The notes: generated by a model from the letters alone, not told the origin. A DNA stretch of 42,315 nucleotides from an unicellular cyanobacterium SU3 (GCA_002172675.1 NETF01000185.1:1-42315), one strand, 5' to 3'; shown: positions 8,136 through 18,000, numbered from the stretch's first letter. Made by a program: numbers and translations.

Positions 8136-8295
8136 TATATCTTGCATCTTATTCGTGCATTGGCTAGTAGTGAAAGGGTGTAGGGTGTAGGGTGTAGGGT
8201 ATAGGAATTTATTTTGACTCTAACTGTCTAAGAATTGATTGTTTTTGTTTTTTTTGTTGAGTTGTTTTGTACTGGTGCAAGATGTCAGTTATACT
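8136..8295. mobile_element. 160-bp miniature inverted-repeat element with 7-bp target duplication
   Basis: The insertion is flanked by TTATACT at 8129-8135 and again at 8289-8295, the second copy lying inside the given span. Near its ends are the inverted repeats ATCTTGCATC (8139-8148) and GGTGCAAGAT (8274-8283), 9 of 10 paired. It encodes nothing and contains a block of heptanucleotide repeats. The empty site is inferred by joining the gene frame across it. Confidence 0.7.
8176..8203 (+). repeat. Heptanucleotide tandem repeat inside the miniature element
   Basis: Four direct 7-mers, GGGTGTA three times and GGGTATA once. Short heptameric repeats of this type (STRR) are common in cyanobacterial genomes. 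Confidence 0.9.
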
Positions 8296-8603
8296 GAATG
8301 GGAATGTCGCTATAATATTTTTAATTTACATGATTGTACAAGAAGAAAAAAGCTTTTTCAGTCTGGAGTATTGGGTGATTGTCATCAAGATATTAAAGGT
8401 TTTAATCAGCAAATACAAGAATTAAAAGAAAGATTAGTAAATAATGAATACTTTAATAATAATTTATCAGAAAAGCAAAAAAAAGATTACTTAAAAGGAG
8501 ATAAACATTTTTTGTTATCTCAAGACAAAATTATAGAACAAATGGGAAAAAGTGTAGATAATTTTCGTTTTTTATATATTTTCCTATCTAATCAAATACA
8601 TAC

Positions 8604-9900
8604 GGTTCTACCGAACCTGTCATGTAAATTATAAAAATAAAAACGTATTTTTTAAAGTATAAATATAAGAGAATAATAAGCAAAAGCTTTATAAGGATTG
8701 CTTTTAGAGAGATTTAATGGTTAAATAGATGTTAGAAAAAGAATACTATTTCAAATTAAGTTACACTAATGCCATCAAATTCTCAACTAAACTTAATGAC
8801 AAATATTCTTCAATTAGAAGGATTTACCGTTATAGATTATCAGTTAATAGAGGGAATGGGAATAGTTTTGTCATTAGAGAAAGTGGATAAAAAAGCAACT
8901 TGTATATACTGCGGTTCTGTCACTAGAAAACTACATCAAAATAATGAACTAACCGTCAGAGATTTACCTTGGGGAGAGGAGGATGTTTACCTCAAAATAA
9001 ATCGTCGTCAAATGAGATGTGAAAAATGTCAAAAAAAATTGACCAAGGAAGTCCGGCGAGGTTCCCTCGCCAAGGACAGGTCTTGGTTTACAGAAGAATT
9101 AGAAGATATCAAGAAAAAAAGAACTTACACAGAAAGATTAAAGAAAAAAATTGTCGCAGAAGTTTTAAATGGGGATATTAAAAATGTAGCACAAAGAAAT
9201 GGAGTTAGTGAACAAGAGATAGAAACAATGCTAAAAGATATAGGTCAAGAATTAGAAAAGAAAAAACCAGAGAAATTAAGGCGATTAGGAATAGATGAGA
9301 TTGCTGTAGTTAAAGGACAAGGAAATTATGATGTAGTTTTAGTAGATTTGGATAGAGGAGTCATTATAGGACTGGTAGAAAAACGAACAGAAGAGGAAGT
9401 TTCAAAATATCTAGAAGCTTGGGGAGAACGGGTCTTAAACCAGATAGTTGAAGTTAGCATAGACTTTTGGCAACCTTATAAAAAAGTTGCTAAAAAATTA
9501 ATGCCACAAGCTGAAATAGTAGCTGATAGATTCCATGTAATGAAGCAAGTTACCGATGAGTTGGATAGTCAAAGAAAAAAATTAAAAAGGGAAGCGATCA
9601 CTTTAAAAGACTCTCCAGAAAAAGAACAATTACTTTCAGGATTAAATAAGAGCAAATATGCCTTACTTAAAAATGAAGAAGATTTAAACGACCAACAAAA
9701 AGAAAAATTAGAAGAAGTCTATAAAACTATACCTATTCTTTCACAAATGCACCTTCTAAAAGAGAAATTTAGAAGAGTTTTTGATGACAATAGTGATTGG
9801 ATATCAGGACTATTTGAACTAGCTGATTGGTGTGCAGAAGCTCATACAGTTTATCCTAAAAGTTTCGGAACGATTAGACGTTGGATAGGAGAAATCATTA
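8604..9900 (+). mobile_element. ISL3-family insertion sequence, right end deleted
   Basis: The left edge is taken at GGTTCTACCGAACC (8604-8617), just where the DUF5677 frame is interrupted. The transposase gene follows at 8769. At 9900/9901 the transposase frame ends prematurely and the host gene tail appears, so the right terminal repeat and about 40-50 transposase residues are missing together with part of the host gene. An adjacent deletion after insertion is the simplest history. Confidence 0.7.
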
Positions 9901-9911
9901 GAATATCTTGA
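8769..9911 (+). pseudogene. ISL3-family transposase, C-terminus truncated
   Basis: The 380 residues include the ISL3 zinc-binding module [12 protein letters not shown]...CEKCQK, a helix-turn-helix region, and DDE motifs [20 protein letters not shown] and [11 protein letters not shown] with [14 protein letters not shown]3 proteins usually end with a TTQGVVEGINNKLK-like stretch that supplies the catalytic Glu. Here the protein breaks off at [11 protein letters not shown], so the last catalytic residue is absent and transposition is not expected. An unusual GC-rich palindrome (9042-9087) is inserted in frame between the zinc module and the helical region. The stop codon is provided by the host-gene remnant read in another frame. 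Confidence 0.85.
9042..9087. repeat. In-frame 46-bp palindrome inside the transposase gene
   Basis: The arms are ACCAAG (9042-9047) with CTTGGT (9082-9087), GTCC (9051-9054) with GGAC (9074-9077), and a core GGCGAGG (9055-9061) with CCTCGCC (9065-9071) around a 3-nt loop. It is much richer in G+C than the gene around it. It codes for a [14 protein letters not shown]-like insert that I do not expect in ISL3 transposases at this point. Confidence 0.75.
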
Positions 9912-9963
9912 AAAAGCTATTGAAGAAATGGAAACTCTTTTTATTGATTTCGTTGAAAAATAA
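9901..9963 (+). pseudogene. C-terminal fragment of the interrupted DUF5677-like gene
   Basis: Right after the truncated transposase a different frame encodes [20 protein letters not shown] and a stop at 9961-9963. This is the sort of helical end expected for the DUF5677-type protein begun at 7904. About 40 residues between the IHT at the left junction and this tail are missing. The assignment rests on position and composition and is moderate. Confidence 0.45.
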
Positions 9964-9983
9964 GTGAATTTTCTATAAAAAAC

Positions 9984-10008
9984 GAGATGTTAAACATAAC
10001 ATCTCTTT
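9984..10008. terminator. Hairpin terminator, likely bidirectional
   Basis: A perfect 9-bp stem GAGATGTTA / TAACATCTC (9984-9992 and 9997-10005) with a 4-nt loop is followed by TTT. It lies between the broken DUF5677 gene and the convergent ictB-family gene. Confidence 0.7.
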
Positions 10009-10023
10009 CCAGGGGATAAATAG

Positions 10024-11439
10024 CTACTTATTAACAACAAAAATTGATTCTGAATCAATATTATTTTTAGCATTTTCTTGCTGTTTTGGTTGATATTGAC
10101 TAGCAATTAAAGCCACTAAAAACCACCATAACGTATTAACTTGGGGACGATACCAAACCGTATCAAATAACCCTTGAGCCATTAATCCTGCCATAGCAGC
10201 GATCGCAGCAATTAACCACATACCATAAGGATTATTTTGATCCCGTAACTGTTGAATTTGTCGGACTCCTTGATTAACAGTAACAACAATTAACCAAATA
10301 AAAATACTTAAGCCAATTAATCCCGTTTCCACTGCTGTTTCTAACAAGACAGAATAGGAACTCAAAGCACTATATTTCGGACTCATATAAAGAGGATAAA
10401 TTTTGTTAAAGGCATCATTTCCCGGACCAATACCAATTAAAGGGCGATCGCGGATCATATCTAATACAGCCATCCAGACATTCATGCGAAAATTATTACT
10501 ACTATCTTCTCTTCCCATAAAGATACTCATCACTCTGAGTCTTAATGAGTCAATGGAGATAATAGCAGCAAACATTAAACCCCCTAAAACAGCAAAGACT
10601 AACGGTAACAACCACTTACGCCAAAATGGGGATAAATTGTTCTTAAACCAAACAAAAAATAATAATAAAAACGTTGCCATTAAAGCTAACATTGCGATCC
10701 AACCGCCCCGACTTCCCGTAAAATAAAGACAAGCTGTATTCACTAAAGTAATGGTAATAGCTAACAATTTAGGGGCTAAACCTTGCCAAACAAAAAAAGC
10801 GGCAATACCTAAAGCAATAGACGGTAATAAATAAGCAGATAATAAATTAGGATTACCTAAATAACTATAAACCCTCGTTGCCTGCGCTAATTCTGAGGTC
10901 GGATCGTTCCAAGTGGCTAATTGTTCCACTCCAAAAATTTGTTGTCTGATCCCATAACAACCGACTACTAAACCAATTCCTAAAACCACTGTAATTAAGT
11001 AATTGGTTAAACGAGGCGATCGCAAAATCCTCGCACAAAAAACAAAAAAGACTAAGTATAAAGTTAACTTGACAAACCCAGAAAAAGCAGCCATCTTCAC
11101 AGGAGATAACGCCACTGCAACGGCAGAAATTCCCCAATAAATGAACACCAATAAATGAATGGGACTAAACCCAGGTCTTTCGGGATCAGATAAAGTTAAA
11201 ATCCCCCAATAACCAGTGATGGCAATTAACCACACCCCAATTAAACCAGTGCTAATAAAAGGGCCAAAAATAAAAACAAGACTAATTAATAATGCCCCAA
11301 TAGCCTCACCAAATTGTAATAAAAAGCTAGACTCACGCCAAGCAGAAAATAAACCCACTACACGATAGACATAACTGGCATTTAGCCAAGTTTTCGGTGA
11401 AAAGTAAGAGAGGGTAACGAGATCCCAAGTTGAATTCAT
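10024..11439 (-). CDS. ictB: IctB family membrane protein (O-antigen ligase-like)
   Basis: The 471-residue protein has about ten to twelve membrane segments and the hallmark loop TRVYSYLGNPNLLSAYLLP, followed by YFTGSRGGWIA and IGIGPGNDAFNKIYPLYM typical of the Wzy_C/O-antigen ligase superfamily. The length equals cyanobacterial IctB. IctB was found through mutants impaired in inorganic carbon accumulation and was once called a bicarbonate transporter. It is not itself shown to transport bicarbonate, and a glycan-related role is as likely from the fold. It is a single gene facing away from lpxA, with a terminator hairpin at its 3' end (9984). Confidence 0.88.
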   Translation of the reverse strand: MNSTWDLVTLSYFSPKTWLNASYVYRVVGLFSAWRESSFLLQFGEAIGALLISLVFIFGPFISTGLIGVWLIAITGYWGILTLSDPERPGFSPIHLLVFIYWGISAVAVALSPVKMAAFSGFVKLTLYLVFFVFCARILRSPRLTNYLITVVLGIGLVVGCYGIRQQIFGVEQLATWNDPTSELAQATRVYSYLGNPNLLSAYLLPSIALGIAAFFVWQGLAPKLLAITITLVNTACLYFTGSRGGWIAMLALMATFLLLFFVWFKNNLSPFWRKWLLPLVFAVLGGLMFAAIISIDSLRLRVMSIFMGREDSSNNFRMNVWMAVLDMIRDRPLIGIGPGNDAFNKIYPLYMSPKYSALSSYSVLLETAVETGLIGLSIFIWLIVVTVNQGVRQIQQLRDQNNPYGMWLIAAIAAMAGLMAQGLFDTVWYRPQVNTLWWFLVALIASQYQPKQQENAKNNIDSESIFVVNK

Positions 11440-11660
11440 GAATCCTTACCAAAAAAGATTAGTTATTAGTTATTACGGATCAAGCTTGCTTTTGTCAACC
11501 GATATTTAAAGCAGTGATTGATAAGCAGAACCCAAAATAACGATTTTACGTCATCATATATTATTGTCCCTAATTCTCCTTTCCCTGTTCCCTTACAAAC
11601 CTTTATTGTGTACCCTATAACTAAAATTCCATGCTGACCTATCCAAAGGGAGATAACCCG

Positions 11661-12458
11661 TTGACTAAGCTCATACATCCTACTGCTGTCATTCATCCGA
11701 AGGCACAAATTGATCCCACCGTGGAAGTAGGCCCCTATGCTGTCATTGGTGATCAGGTGAAAATAGGCGCACAAACCACCATCGGCCCCCATGTGGTCAT
11801 CGAAGGACCGACAGAAATTGGTGACAATAACCGCATTTTTCCCAGTGCAGTCATTGGCTTAGATCCTCAAGACCTAAAATATAAAGGGGCCCCTAGTCGG
11901 GTCAAAATAGGAGATGGTAACACCATTCGGGAATTTGTCACCATCAACAAAGCAACTCATGCTGATGAAGTGACAGAAATTGGTAATAATAATCTTTTAA
12001 TGGCTTATGTTCATGTTGCCCATAACTGTGTTATCGAAGACCATGTAATCATAGCTAACGCCGTCGCTTTGGCAGGCCATGTTCATATTGAGTCAAGAGC
12101 AGTGATTGGAGGTGTGTTAGGGGTTCATCAGTTTGTGAGAATTGGGCGTAATGCCATGTTAGGGGGAATGAGTCGTATTGATCGCGATGTTCCTCCCTTC
12201 ATGATGATTGAAGGCAACCCCTCTAGAGTGCGATCGCTTAATTTATTAGGCTTAAAACGAGCCGGACTCACCACCGAAGATGTAGGCTATCTTAAAAAAG
12301 CTTTTCGTCTGTTGTATCGGTCTGATTTAACGTTACAACAGGCTTTAGAACAGTTAGAAAGCTTAGATAATAATGAATATGCCCAATATTTGCGTCATTT
12401 TCTTCAACTCTCAACCACAGGAGAAAAACGACGGGGACCGATCCCAGGAAATAATTAA
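11661..12458 (+). CDS. lpxA: UDP-N-acetylglucosamine acyltransferase
   Basis: A left-handed beta-helix of hexapeptide repeats is obvious from IHPTAVIHPKAQIDPTVEVG onward. Typical LpxA stretches follow: FPSAVIGLDPQDLKYKG, REFVTINKAT, AYVHVAHNCVIEDHVI (catalytic His) and GGVLGVHQFVRIG. It transfers an acyl chain from acyl-ACP to UDP-GlcNAc, the first step of lipid A synthesis. I chose TTG 11661 because AAGGGAG (11646-11652) sits 8 nt upstream and the 265-residue product matches the family. ATG 11631 would add ten unconserved residues. lpxB follows after 39 bp, so the two are one transcription unit. Confidence 0.93.
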   Translation: MTKLIHPTAVIHPKAQIDPTVEVGPYAVIGDQVKIGAQTTIGPHVVIEGPTEIGDNNRIFPSAVIGLDPQDLKYKGAPSRVKIGDGNTIREFVTINKATHADEVTEIGNNNLLMAYVHVAHNCVIEDHVIIANAVALAGHVHIESRAVIGGVLGVHQFVRIGRNAMLGGMSRIDRDVPPFMMIEGNPSRVRSLNLLGLKRAGLTTEDVGYLKKAFRLLYRSDLTLQQALEQLESLDNNEYAQYLRHFLQLSTTGEKRRGPIPGNN

Positions 12459-12497
12459 GTAATCATCGATTGATAATGATGGGTTAAAGAGGAAATT

Positions 12498-13658
12498 ATG
12501 CAAATTTTTATTAGTACCGGGGAAGTTTCAGGGGACCTACAAGGATCAATGTTGGTTAAAGCCCTTTATCAGCAAGCAGAACAACAAAATATTCCTTTAG
12601 AAATTTTAGCCCTAGGGGGCGATCTCATGGAAGCAGCCGGGGCGAAGTTATTGGGAAATACGGCCGGTATTGGGTCTATTGGCATTGTTGAAGCCTTACC
12701 CTTTATTATCCCCACTTGGTTAATGCAGCGTCGGGTTAAAGCTTATTTACGGGAGAATCCCCCAGATGTTTTAATTTTATTGGATTATATGGGGCCCAAT
12801 GTAGCTTTTGGAAAGTACGCCCGCAAATATTTACCAGATGTGCCGATTATTTATTATATTGCTCCTCAGTCTTGGGTTTGGGCTCCGAATAATAAAACCA
12901 TTGAACAATTTGCCGAAATTACTGATATTTTACTCGCTATTTTTCCTGAAGAAGCACGATTTTTTGAGAAAAAAGGGGTAAAGGTTAAATGGGTAGGTCA
13001 TCCTTTATTAGATAGAATGGCTAAAGCCCCTACTAGAGAAGCCACTCGTCAAGCTTTAGGACTAACAGAAGATCAGCGTGTGATTGCATTGTTTCCTGCG
13101 TCTCGTTATCAAGAATTAAAGTATCATTTACCGTTAATTTGTAGGGCAGCCCAGAAGTTACAAGAAAAGGTGCCTGATGTCCATTTTCTCTTACCTATTT
13201 CTTTGAAAGAATATCGTCACACCATCGAAGAAATGGTTAAACAATATGATTTATCGATTACTTTATTTGATGGACGGGCGATCGAAGTAATGGCGGCTGC
13301 TGACTTTGCCATTGCTAAATCAGGAACCGTGAATTTAGAATTAGCCTTGTTAGATATTCCTCAATTAGTTCTTTGTTTAGTTAATCCTTTAACTATGTGG
13401 ATCGCTAGAAATGTTCTTAAGTTTTCTATTCCTTTTATGTCTCCTCCTAACTTAGTGGTAATGGAAGAAATTGTTCCCGAATTATTACAAGAAGAAGCAA
13501 CCATTGATCGCATTGTTGATGAATCATTAGAATTATTATTGAACCCTGAACGCCGTCAAAAAACTTTCGCTGACTATGAACAAATGCGGAAACTTTTAGG
13601 AGAAGTGGGAGTCTGCGATCGCGTGGCTAATGAAATTTTACATTATCAAAAGTCATAA
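12498..13658 (+). CDS. lpxB: Lipid-A-disaccharide synthase
   Basis: The 386-residue protein is a GT-B glycosyltransferase of family GT19. It begins MQIFISTGEVSGDLQGS, matching the classical AGExSGD start, and contains LILLDYMGPNVAFGKYARK, YYIAPQSWVWAP, WVGHPLLDRM, ALFPASRYQELKYH and AIAKSGTVNLELAL. It joins 2,3-diacyl-GlcN-1-P and UDP-diacyl-GlcN into the lipid A disaccharide at the cytoplasmic membrane. It lies 39 bp behind lpxA with its own ribosome site (GAGGAAATT before ATG). No lpxC or fabZ is nearby in this window. Confidence 0.95.
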   Translation: MQIFISTGEVSGDLQGSMLVKALYQQAEQQNIPLEILALGGDLMEAAGAKLLGNTAGIGSIGIVEALPFIIPTWLMQRRVKAYLRENPPDVLILLDYMGPNVAFGKYARKYLPDVPIIYYIAPQSWVWAPNNKTIEQFAEITDILLAIFPEEARFFEKKGVKVKWVGHPLLDRMAKAPTREATRQALGLTEDQRVIALFPASRYQELKYHLPLICRAAQKLQEKVPDVHFLLPISLKEYRHTIEEMVKQYDLSITLFDGRAIEVMAAADFAIAKSGTVNLELALLDIPQLVLCLVNPLTMWIARNVLKFSIPFMSPPNLVVMEEIVPELLQEEATIDRIVDESLELLLNPERRQKTFADYEQMRKLLGEVGVCDRVANEILHYQKS

Positions 13659-13768
13659 ATTATAAAATATAAATAACACCGACGATTCACTATGATTTTT
13701 ATCAACGTTATCAAAATGCTTCGGAAGCATTAGATTTTTTAGAAATAATTTCTATGCGTGAAATCAAC

Positions 13769-13842
13769 TTAATAATTGTCTTGATTGAATTCTAACCATT
13801 GAATAATAGATAATGATAAAAGAGTTCGTTCTTCTCTAGATT
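13769..13842 (-). pseudogene. Duplicated tail of the hotdog thioesterase gene
   Basis: On the minus strand this stretch encodes TLLSLSIIQWLEFNQDNY and a stop, nearly the same as the last residues of the thioesterase at 14263 (TPLSLSIIKWLEFNQDNC). At DNA level 13779-13827 and 14268-14316 are highly similar and in the same orientation. Only the tail is present, so it is a partial duplication or the remains of a lost second copy. Confidence 0.7.
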
Positions 13843-14205
13843 CTACAGAGGACTCAACAAGAAACCCCTCAATCATTAAACCAAGGCATAATAGAGTTAA
13901 TTACAACCATCATCGCTTATAAATTTGAAAAGCTAAGTAAAAAGGAGGTAGAAGAAATGTTAGGAATTACTCTTAAGGAAACACGAGTTTACCGAGAAAT
14001 TAAGCAAGAAGGAAGAGAAGAAGGACGGCAAGAAGGAGAAAAATCTCTTATTCTGCGGCAACTAAAAAAACGAGTAGGAGAATTATCACCAGAAGTTCGT
14101 CAAAGTGTTGAAAATCTCTCCATTGAACAATTAGAAAATCTTGGTGAAGCACTGCTTGATTTTAATAGTATGGTTGATTTAGAAAATTGGCTAGAAATAC
14201 ATTAA
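13840..14205 (+). pseudogene. Rpn-family nuclease/transposase-like protein, C-terminal remnant
   Basis: The frame is open from 13840 and an internal ATG at 13957 would give 82 residues. The sequence has LITTIIAYKFEKLSKKEVEE, then MLGITLKETRVYREIKQEG with repeated EGREEG and a helical end (LSPEVRQSVENLSIEQLENL). This is the usual tail of cyanobacterial Rpn/PDDEXK-type proteins (DUF4351-like end). The N-terminal nuclease domain, some 150-200 residues, is absent upstream. That space holds the duplicated thioesterase tail instead. No activity is expected. Confidence 0.7.
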
Positions 14206-14262
14206 TTATAGTTAAAAGTGATCCCAAAAATAGATAGATTCGGTATGGATAATTAGCTATAG

Positions 14263-14676
14263 TTAACAGTTATCTTGATTGAATTCTAACCATTTAATAA
14301 TAGATAGTGATAAGGGAGTACGTTGACGAAGTTTAGAGTTGATGGAAACGTGCTTAGTCGTTGCTTTCGCTATCAATTTATCTAAATTATTTTCAAAAAA
14401 AACTTGATACTTGATCTCGAATTCTGTTTCATTTAATTGAATGGTTTGGAGATGGATTTGTATGCGATCGCCACAAAATAAGGGTTGATAAAAATCAATG
14501 TCAGCATGAACAATAGGAATAGCAATATCTGAACTTGTGAAAAAAGTGTTTAGATCAATTCCTTTTACTTGTAAAGCATTTTCATAAGCTTCGTGACAAA
14601 TAGATAATAACGCAGCAAAATAAACAACACCGGCTGCATCGGTATCAGAGAAATGAATGGTTCTATAGTAAATCAT
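14263..14676 (-). CDS. Hotdog acyl-CoA thioesterase, probably 1,4-dihydroxy-2-naphthoyl-CoA hydrolase
   Basis: The protein has 137 residues. YRTIHFSDTDAAGVVYFAAL is the active-site signature of 4HBT thioesterases, with Asp at about residue 13 as the acid. ALLSICHEAYENAL and AIPIVHADIDFYQPLFCGDRI follow. Cyanobacterial members of this size hydrolyse DHNA-CoA in phylloquinone (vitamin K1) synthesis, which supplies photosystem I. That function is taken from the family; other acyl-CoA substrates are possible. The gene stands alone. Part of its 3' end is duplicated at 13769. Confidence 0.82.
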   Translation of the reverse strand: MIYYRTIHFSDTDAAGVVYFAALLSICHEAYENALQVKGIDLNTFFTSSDIAIPIVHADIDFYQPLFCGDRIQIHLQTIQLNETEFEIKYQVFFENNLDKLIAKATTKHVSINSKLRQRTPLSLSIIKWLEFNQDNC

Positions 14677-15002
14677 TAATTAATTTTTTTTAGATATGCC
14701 CTAGCAAAACAGCAGTTTTCAATTAAGTGTATCAAAATTTCAGTTAACTAACTGTGGGGAGTATTTGTATTTTAATGTTGAATCTAAGCGAATGAAAACT
14801 GCTATAAAATTCAGGACTATTTTTTAATCGTTCCAGCTTATCCTAATGTTAAACAAAAAGTTATTAATTCTTAATTGTTTCTTTACTGTATTTTTATGAA
14901 AACTTGGGAAAGTAACAAGTGTTAATGACTTAAACTAGGTATCTTTAGCTATGGCAAAGATATCTCAAACGGTCTCGGTCAAAAATATTTACGCAAACAT
15001 TT
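14677..15002. other. Intergenic region upstream of the giant secreted enzyme
   Basis: These 326 bp separate two divergent genes. AT-rich sequence includes CTTAATTG and CTTTACTG separated by 3 nt (about 14871-14889), weakly like cyanobacterial Pho-box octamers, but the match is poor. No gene, tRNA or clear terminator is seen. Confidence 0.4.
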
Positions 15003-18000
15003 ATGGCAATTAATCTTGAATTTTTAGGTAGATATTCTACAGGCGTTTTTGATGAAGGTGCAGCAGAAATTTCTGCTTATGATCCAACCACACAAAGGCT
15101 TTTTGTAGTAAATGCCAATGCCGGCAATGTTGATGTTCTCGATCTTAACGATCCAGGATTACCCGTTCCGGCGACAACGGACGACGGAAATCCGATTGTG
15201 ATTGGTTTGTCTGATGCAAACCTTCCTAATAACTTTGCTGTGGGTGGGATTAACAGTGTTGCAGTGAAGGATGGAGTCATTGCGATCGCTGTAGAAGCAG
15301 ACAACTCCCAAGCCAACGGTGTTGTAGCATTCTACACAGTGGGAACTATTAATACTGCCCCTGGTTTTCTCAGTGCGGTAGAAGTGGGCGCACTCCCCGA
15401 TATGGTGACATTTACCCCTGATGGGAATAAGGTATTAGTTGCCAATGAAGGGGAACCTAGTGATGATTACAGCGTTGATCCAGAAGGATCGATTAGCATT
15501 ATTGACATTTCTGGTGGAGTAGATAGTGTCACCAGTGATAATGTAGCGATCGCCAGCTTTACTGGATTTAATGACCAACTCGAATCCCTGCGAGGTCAAG
15601 GCGTTCGTATTTTTGGACCCAATGCAACGGTAGCACAAGACCTCGAACCAGAGTATATTACTGTTTCCTCTGATTCAGAAACCGCTTATGTCGCGTTGCA
15701 GGAAAATAACGCTTTAGCAGTTGTTGATCTTATTAACAACGAAGTGACCGAGATCCTGCCGTTAGGATTTAAAGATCAAAGCTTAGCCCCTACTTTGACT
15801 ACTTCCTTCTTTGAAGACGAAGAGTTACCTGTTATTGGCACCAGTGAAACTCAAGGAGATATTCGTCTCAGTGGCTTTTCTGGCTTGTATTTTGAGGGAG
15901 TCAACGAAGACAACGGAAATCTGCAATTTATTACCCATCCTGACTTAGGTCCAACACAAACAGGAAACGCCGATGTTGATGAGGATGGGACAGAAGAACG
16001 AGTCCGCACTTATCTGTTGCCCAACTTACAACCTCGTTTTGTGCGCTTTGAATACAATCCTAACAATGGGGAGCTCAGCATTGTCGAACAAGTGTTACTC
16101 ACTGACCAAAACGGCAACCCCTTAACCGGACGACCTAACTTAGAAACAGATGATAGTGGTCGCATTCCCATTGACGAACAAGGAAATATCCTTGAACTAG
16201 ACCCACTGGGGGCAGATTTAGAAGGCATTGTTCGCGCTCCAGATGGTACGTATTGGCTCAGTGACGAATATCGCCCCGCGATTTATCATTTTCAGGCAGA
16301 TGGAACCCTGATCGAGCGATATGTACCCGAAGGTTTGCCAGAAGAAGTGGGAACTGGAGTGTTTCCTGAAGTCTATAACCAGCGTCGCGCTAATCGTGGG
16401 TTTGAGGCCATTGCTTACCAAGATGGCAAGGTTTACGCCTTTATCCAGACACCGATTAATAATCCTGAATCTCGAGAAACTTCTACGATTCGTATTTTAG
16501 AGTTTGACCCTGAAACTGAAGCCGTTGTTGGAGAATATCTCTACCTTCAAGATGATATGGGTGGGGGTAGCGACAAGATTGGGGATGCAGTGGCTCTGAG
16601 TGAAACAGGAGAATTTCTGGTCATTGAACGGGATTCGGGTTTGGGTCCTGATTCAGTTAAAAATATCTATCGTATTGATTTAACGAATGCAACCAATGTT
16701 CTTAATATTACCCTTACAGAAGAGGAAACCTTAGAAGGATTATCCCCTGAAGAACTCGATGCACGAGGGATCGAAGTTGTTAGCAAAGAACTCTATGCTG
16801 ATTTAGCAGCGTTAGGTTACACCTTCACCGATAAACCTGAAGGTTTAGCGTTAGTGGATGCTGATACCGTTGCCGTGATCAACGATAACGACTTTGGTGA
16901 AACTGGCATTCCTGTTGGTTTAGGGTTACTTAATCTTAATACTGGTATTGATCCGAGCGATCGCGATAGTGCTATTGATATTCAACCTGTTCCTGTCTTG
17001 GGGATGTATCAACCCGATGCGATCGCCCTTTTCAATACGTTAGGGGAAGACCTGATCATCACTGCTAACGAAGGGGACTCCAGGGATTACGATGGGTTCA
17101 GTGAAGAAGCGCGGGTTAAAGACTTGGTACTCGACCCCGTAGCTTTCCCTAACGCAGCCGAACTACAACAAGACGAAAACCTAGGTCGCTTGGAAGTGAC
17201 AACGACTTTAGGGGATATCGACGGTGATGGCGACTATGACAAACTTTACGCTTACGGGGGTCGTTCATTTTCCATTTGGGATAACAATGGCGAACTGCTC
17301 TTTGATAGCGGAACACAACTCGAAGAAATCACCGCCGAAGCCTTCCCTGAGTTCTTCAACTCCGACAACGATGAGAATACCTTTGATACCCGTAGTGATG
17401 CCAAAGGACCTGAACCTGAAGGGGTAACGGTTGGGGAAATTAATGGTACACCTTACGGTTTCATCGGCTTAGAGCGAGTCGGTGGCGTTGCGGTTTATGA
17501 CCTTACCAATCCTTTTAAGCCTGAATTTATTCAATATATCAATCAGCGCGATTTTACCGTTGCGGCACAGTTAGAAGACGGTTCAACCAATCCCGCCGTC
17601 GGTGACTTAGGCCCTGAAGGTTTAACTTTTATCTCCGCAGAAGATAGTCCCAATGGTGAACCCTTACTCGTTGTTACTAACGAAGTCAGTGGCACAACTT
17701 CGGTCTTTGGTATCAACGTTGATCCTGTAACCCTCCCTGACACTGCACCCATTTATGACATCCAAGGGGAGGCACATATCTCTCCCTTCCTTGGTGCCAC
17801 TGTCACCACCTCTGGTATTGTCACCGCCGTTGATTCTAACGGGTTCTATCTGCAAGATTCCTTCGGGGATGGTAACGAGGCAACCTCTGATGCTTTGTTT
17901 GTCTTCACAGGGGGTAGTCCTGGAGTTGCTGTTGGAGATGAAGTTGAACTGACCGGAGAAGTCAGTGAGTTTACGCCGGGTGGTTTGGATACTCGAAATC

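Larger units (their letters stand above)
7904..8603 (+). pseudogene. DUF5677-like protein gene, broken by frameshift, miniature element and IS
   Basis: The first block encodes SPTPQQFYASVLFTRLCVI, DHWDYASVASLTRN and ECYLTFFYLCIDSVSYT. The second, after 160 inserted bases, resumes EWECRYNIFNLHDCTRRKKL to RFLYIFLSNQIHT. Removing 8136-8295 restores one frame exactly, so these are halves of one DUF5677-type protein. ATG 7904 gives MPKSV then a stop, while the body frame begins at GTG 7914. One lost GT in a GTGTGT run would explain this. An ISL3 element cuts the gene at about 8604. DUF5677 proteins are all-alpha and often found near defence genes; the function is unknown. Confidence 0.75.

Noticed and set aside
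8176-8203. CRISPR array or telomere-like repeat
   Set aside because: Only four 7-bp units without spacers, lying inside a miniature element. No CRISPR repeats or cas genes are seen in the window.
14860-14900. Pho box upstream of the giant enzyme
   Set aside because: Only two weak octamers 3 nt apart are found (CTTAATTG, CTTTACTG). Cyanobacterial Pho boxes usually have at least three good repeats.
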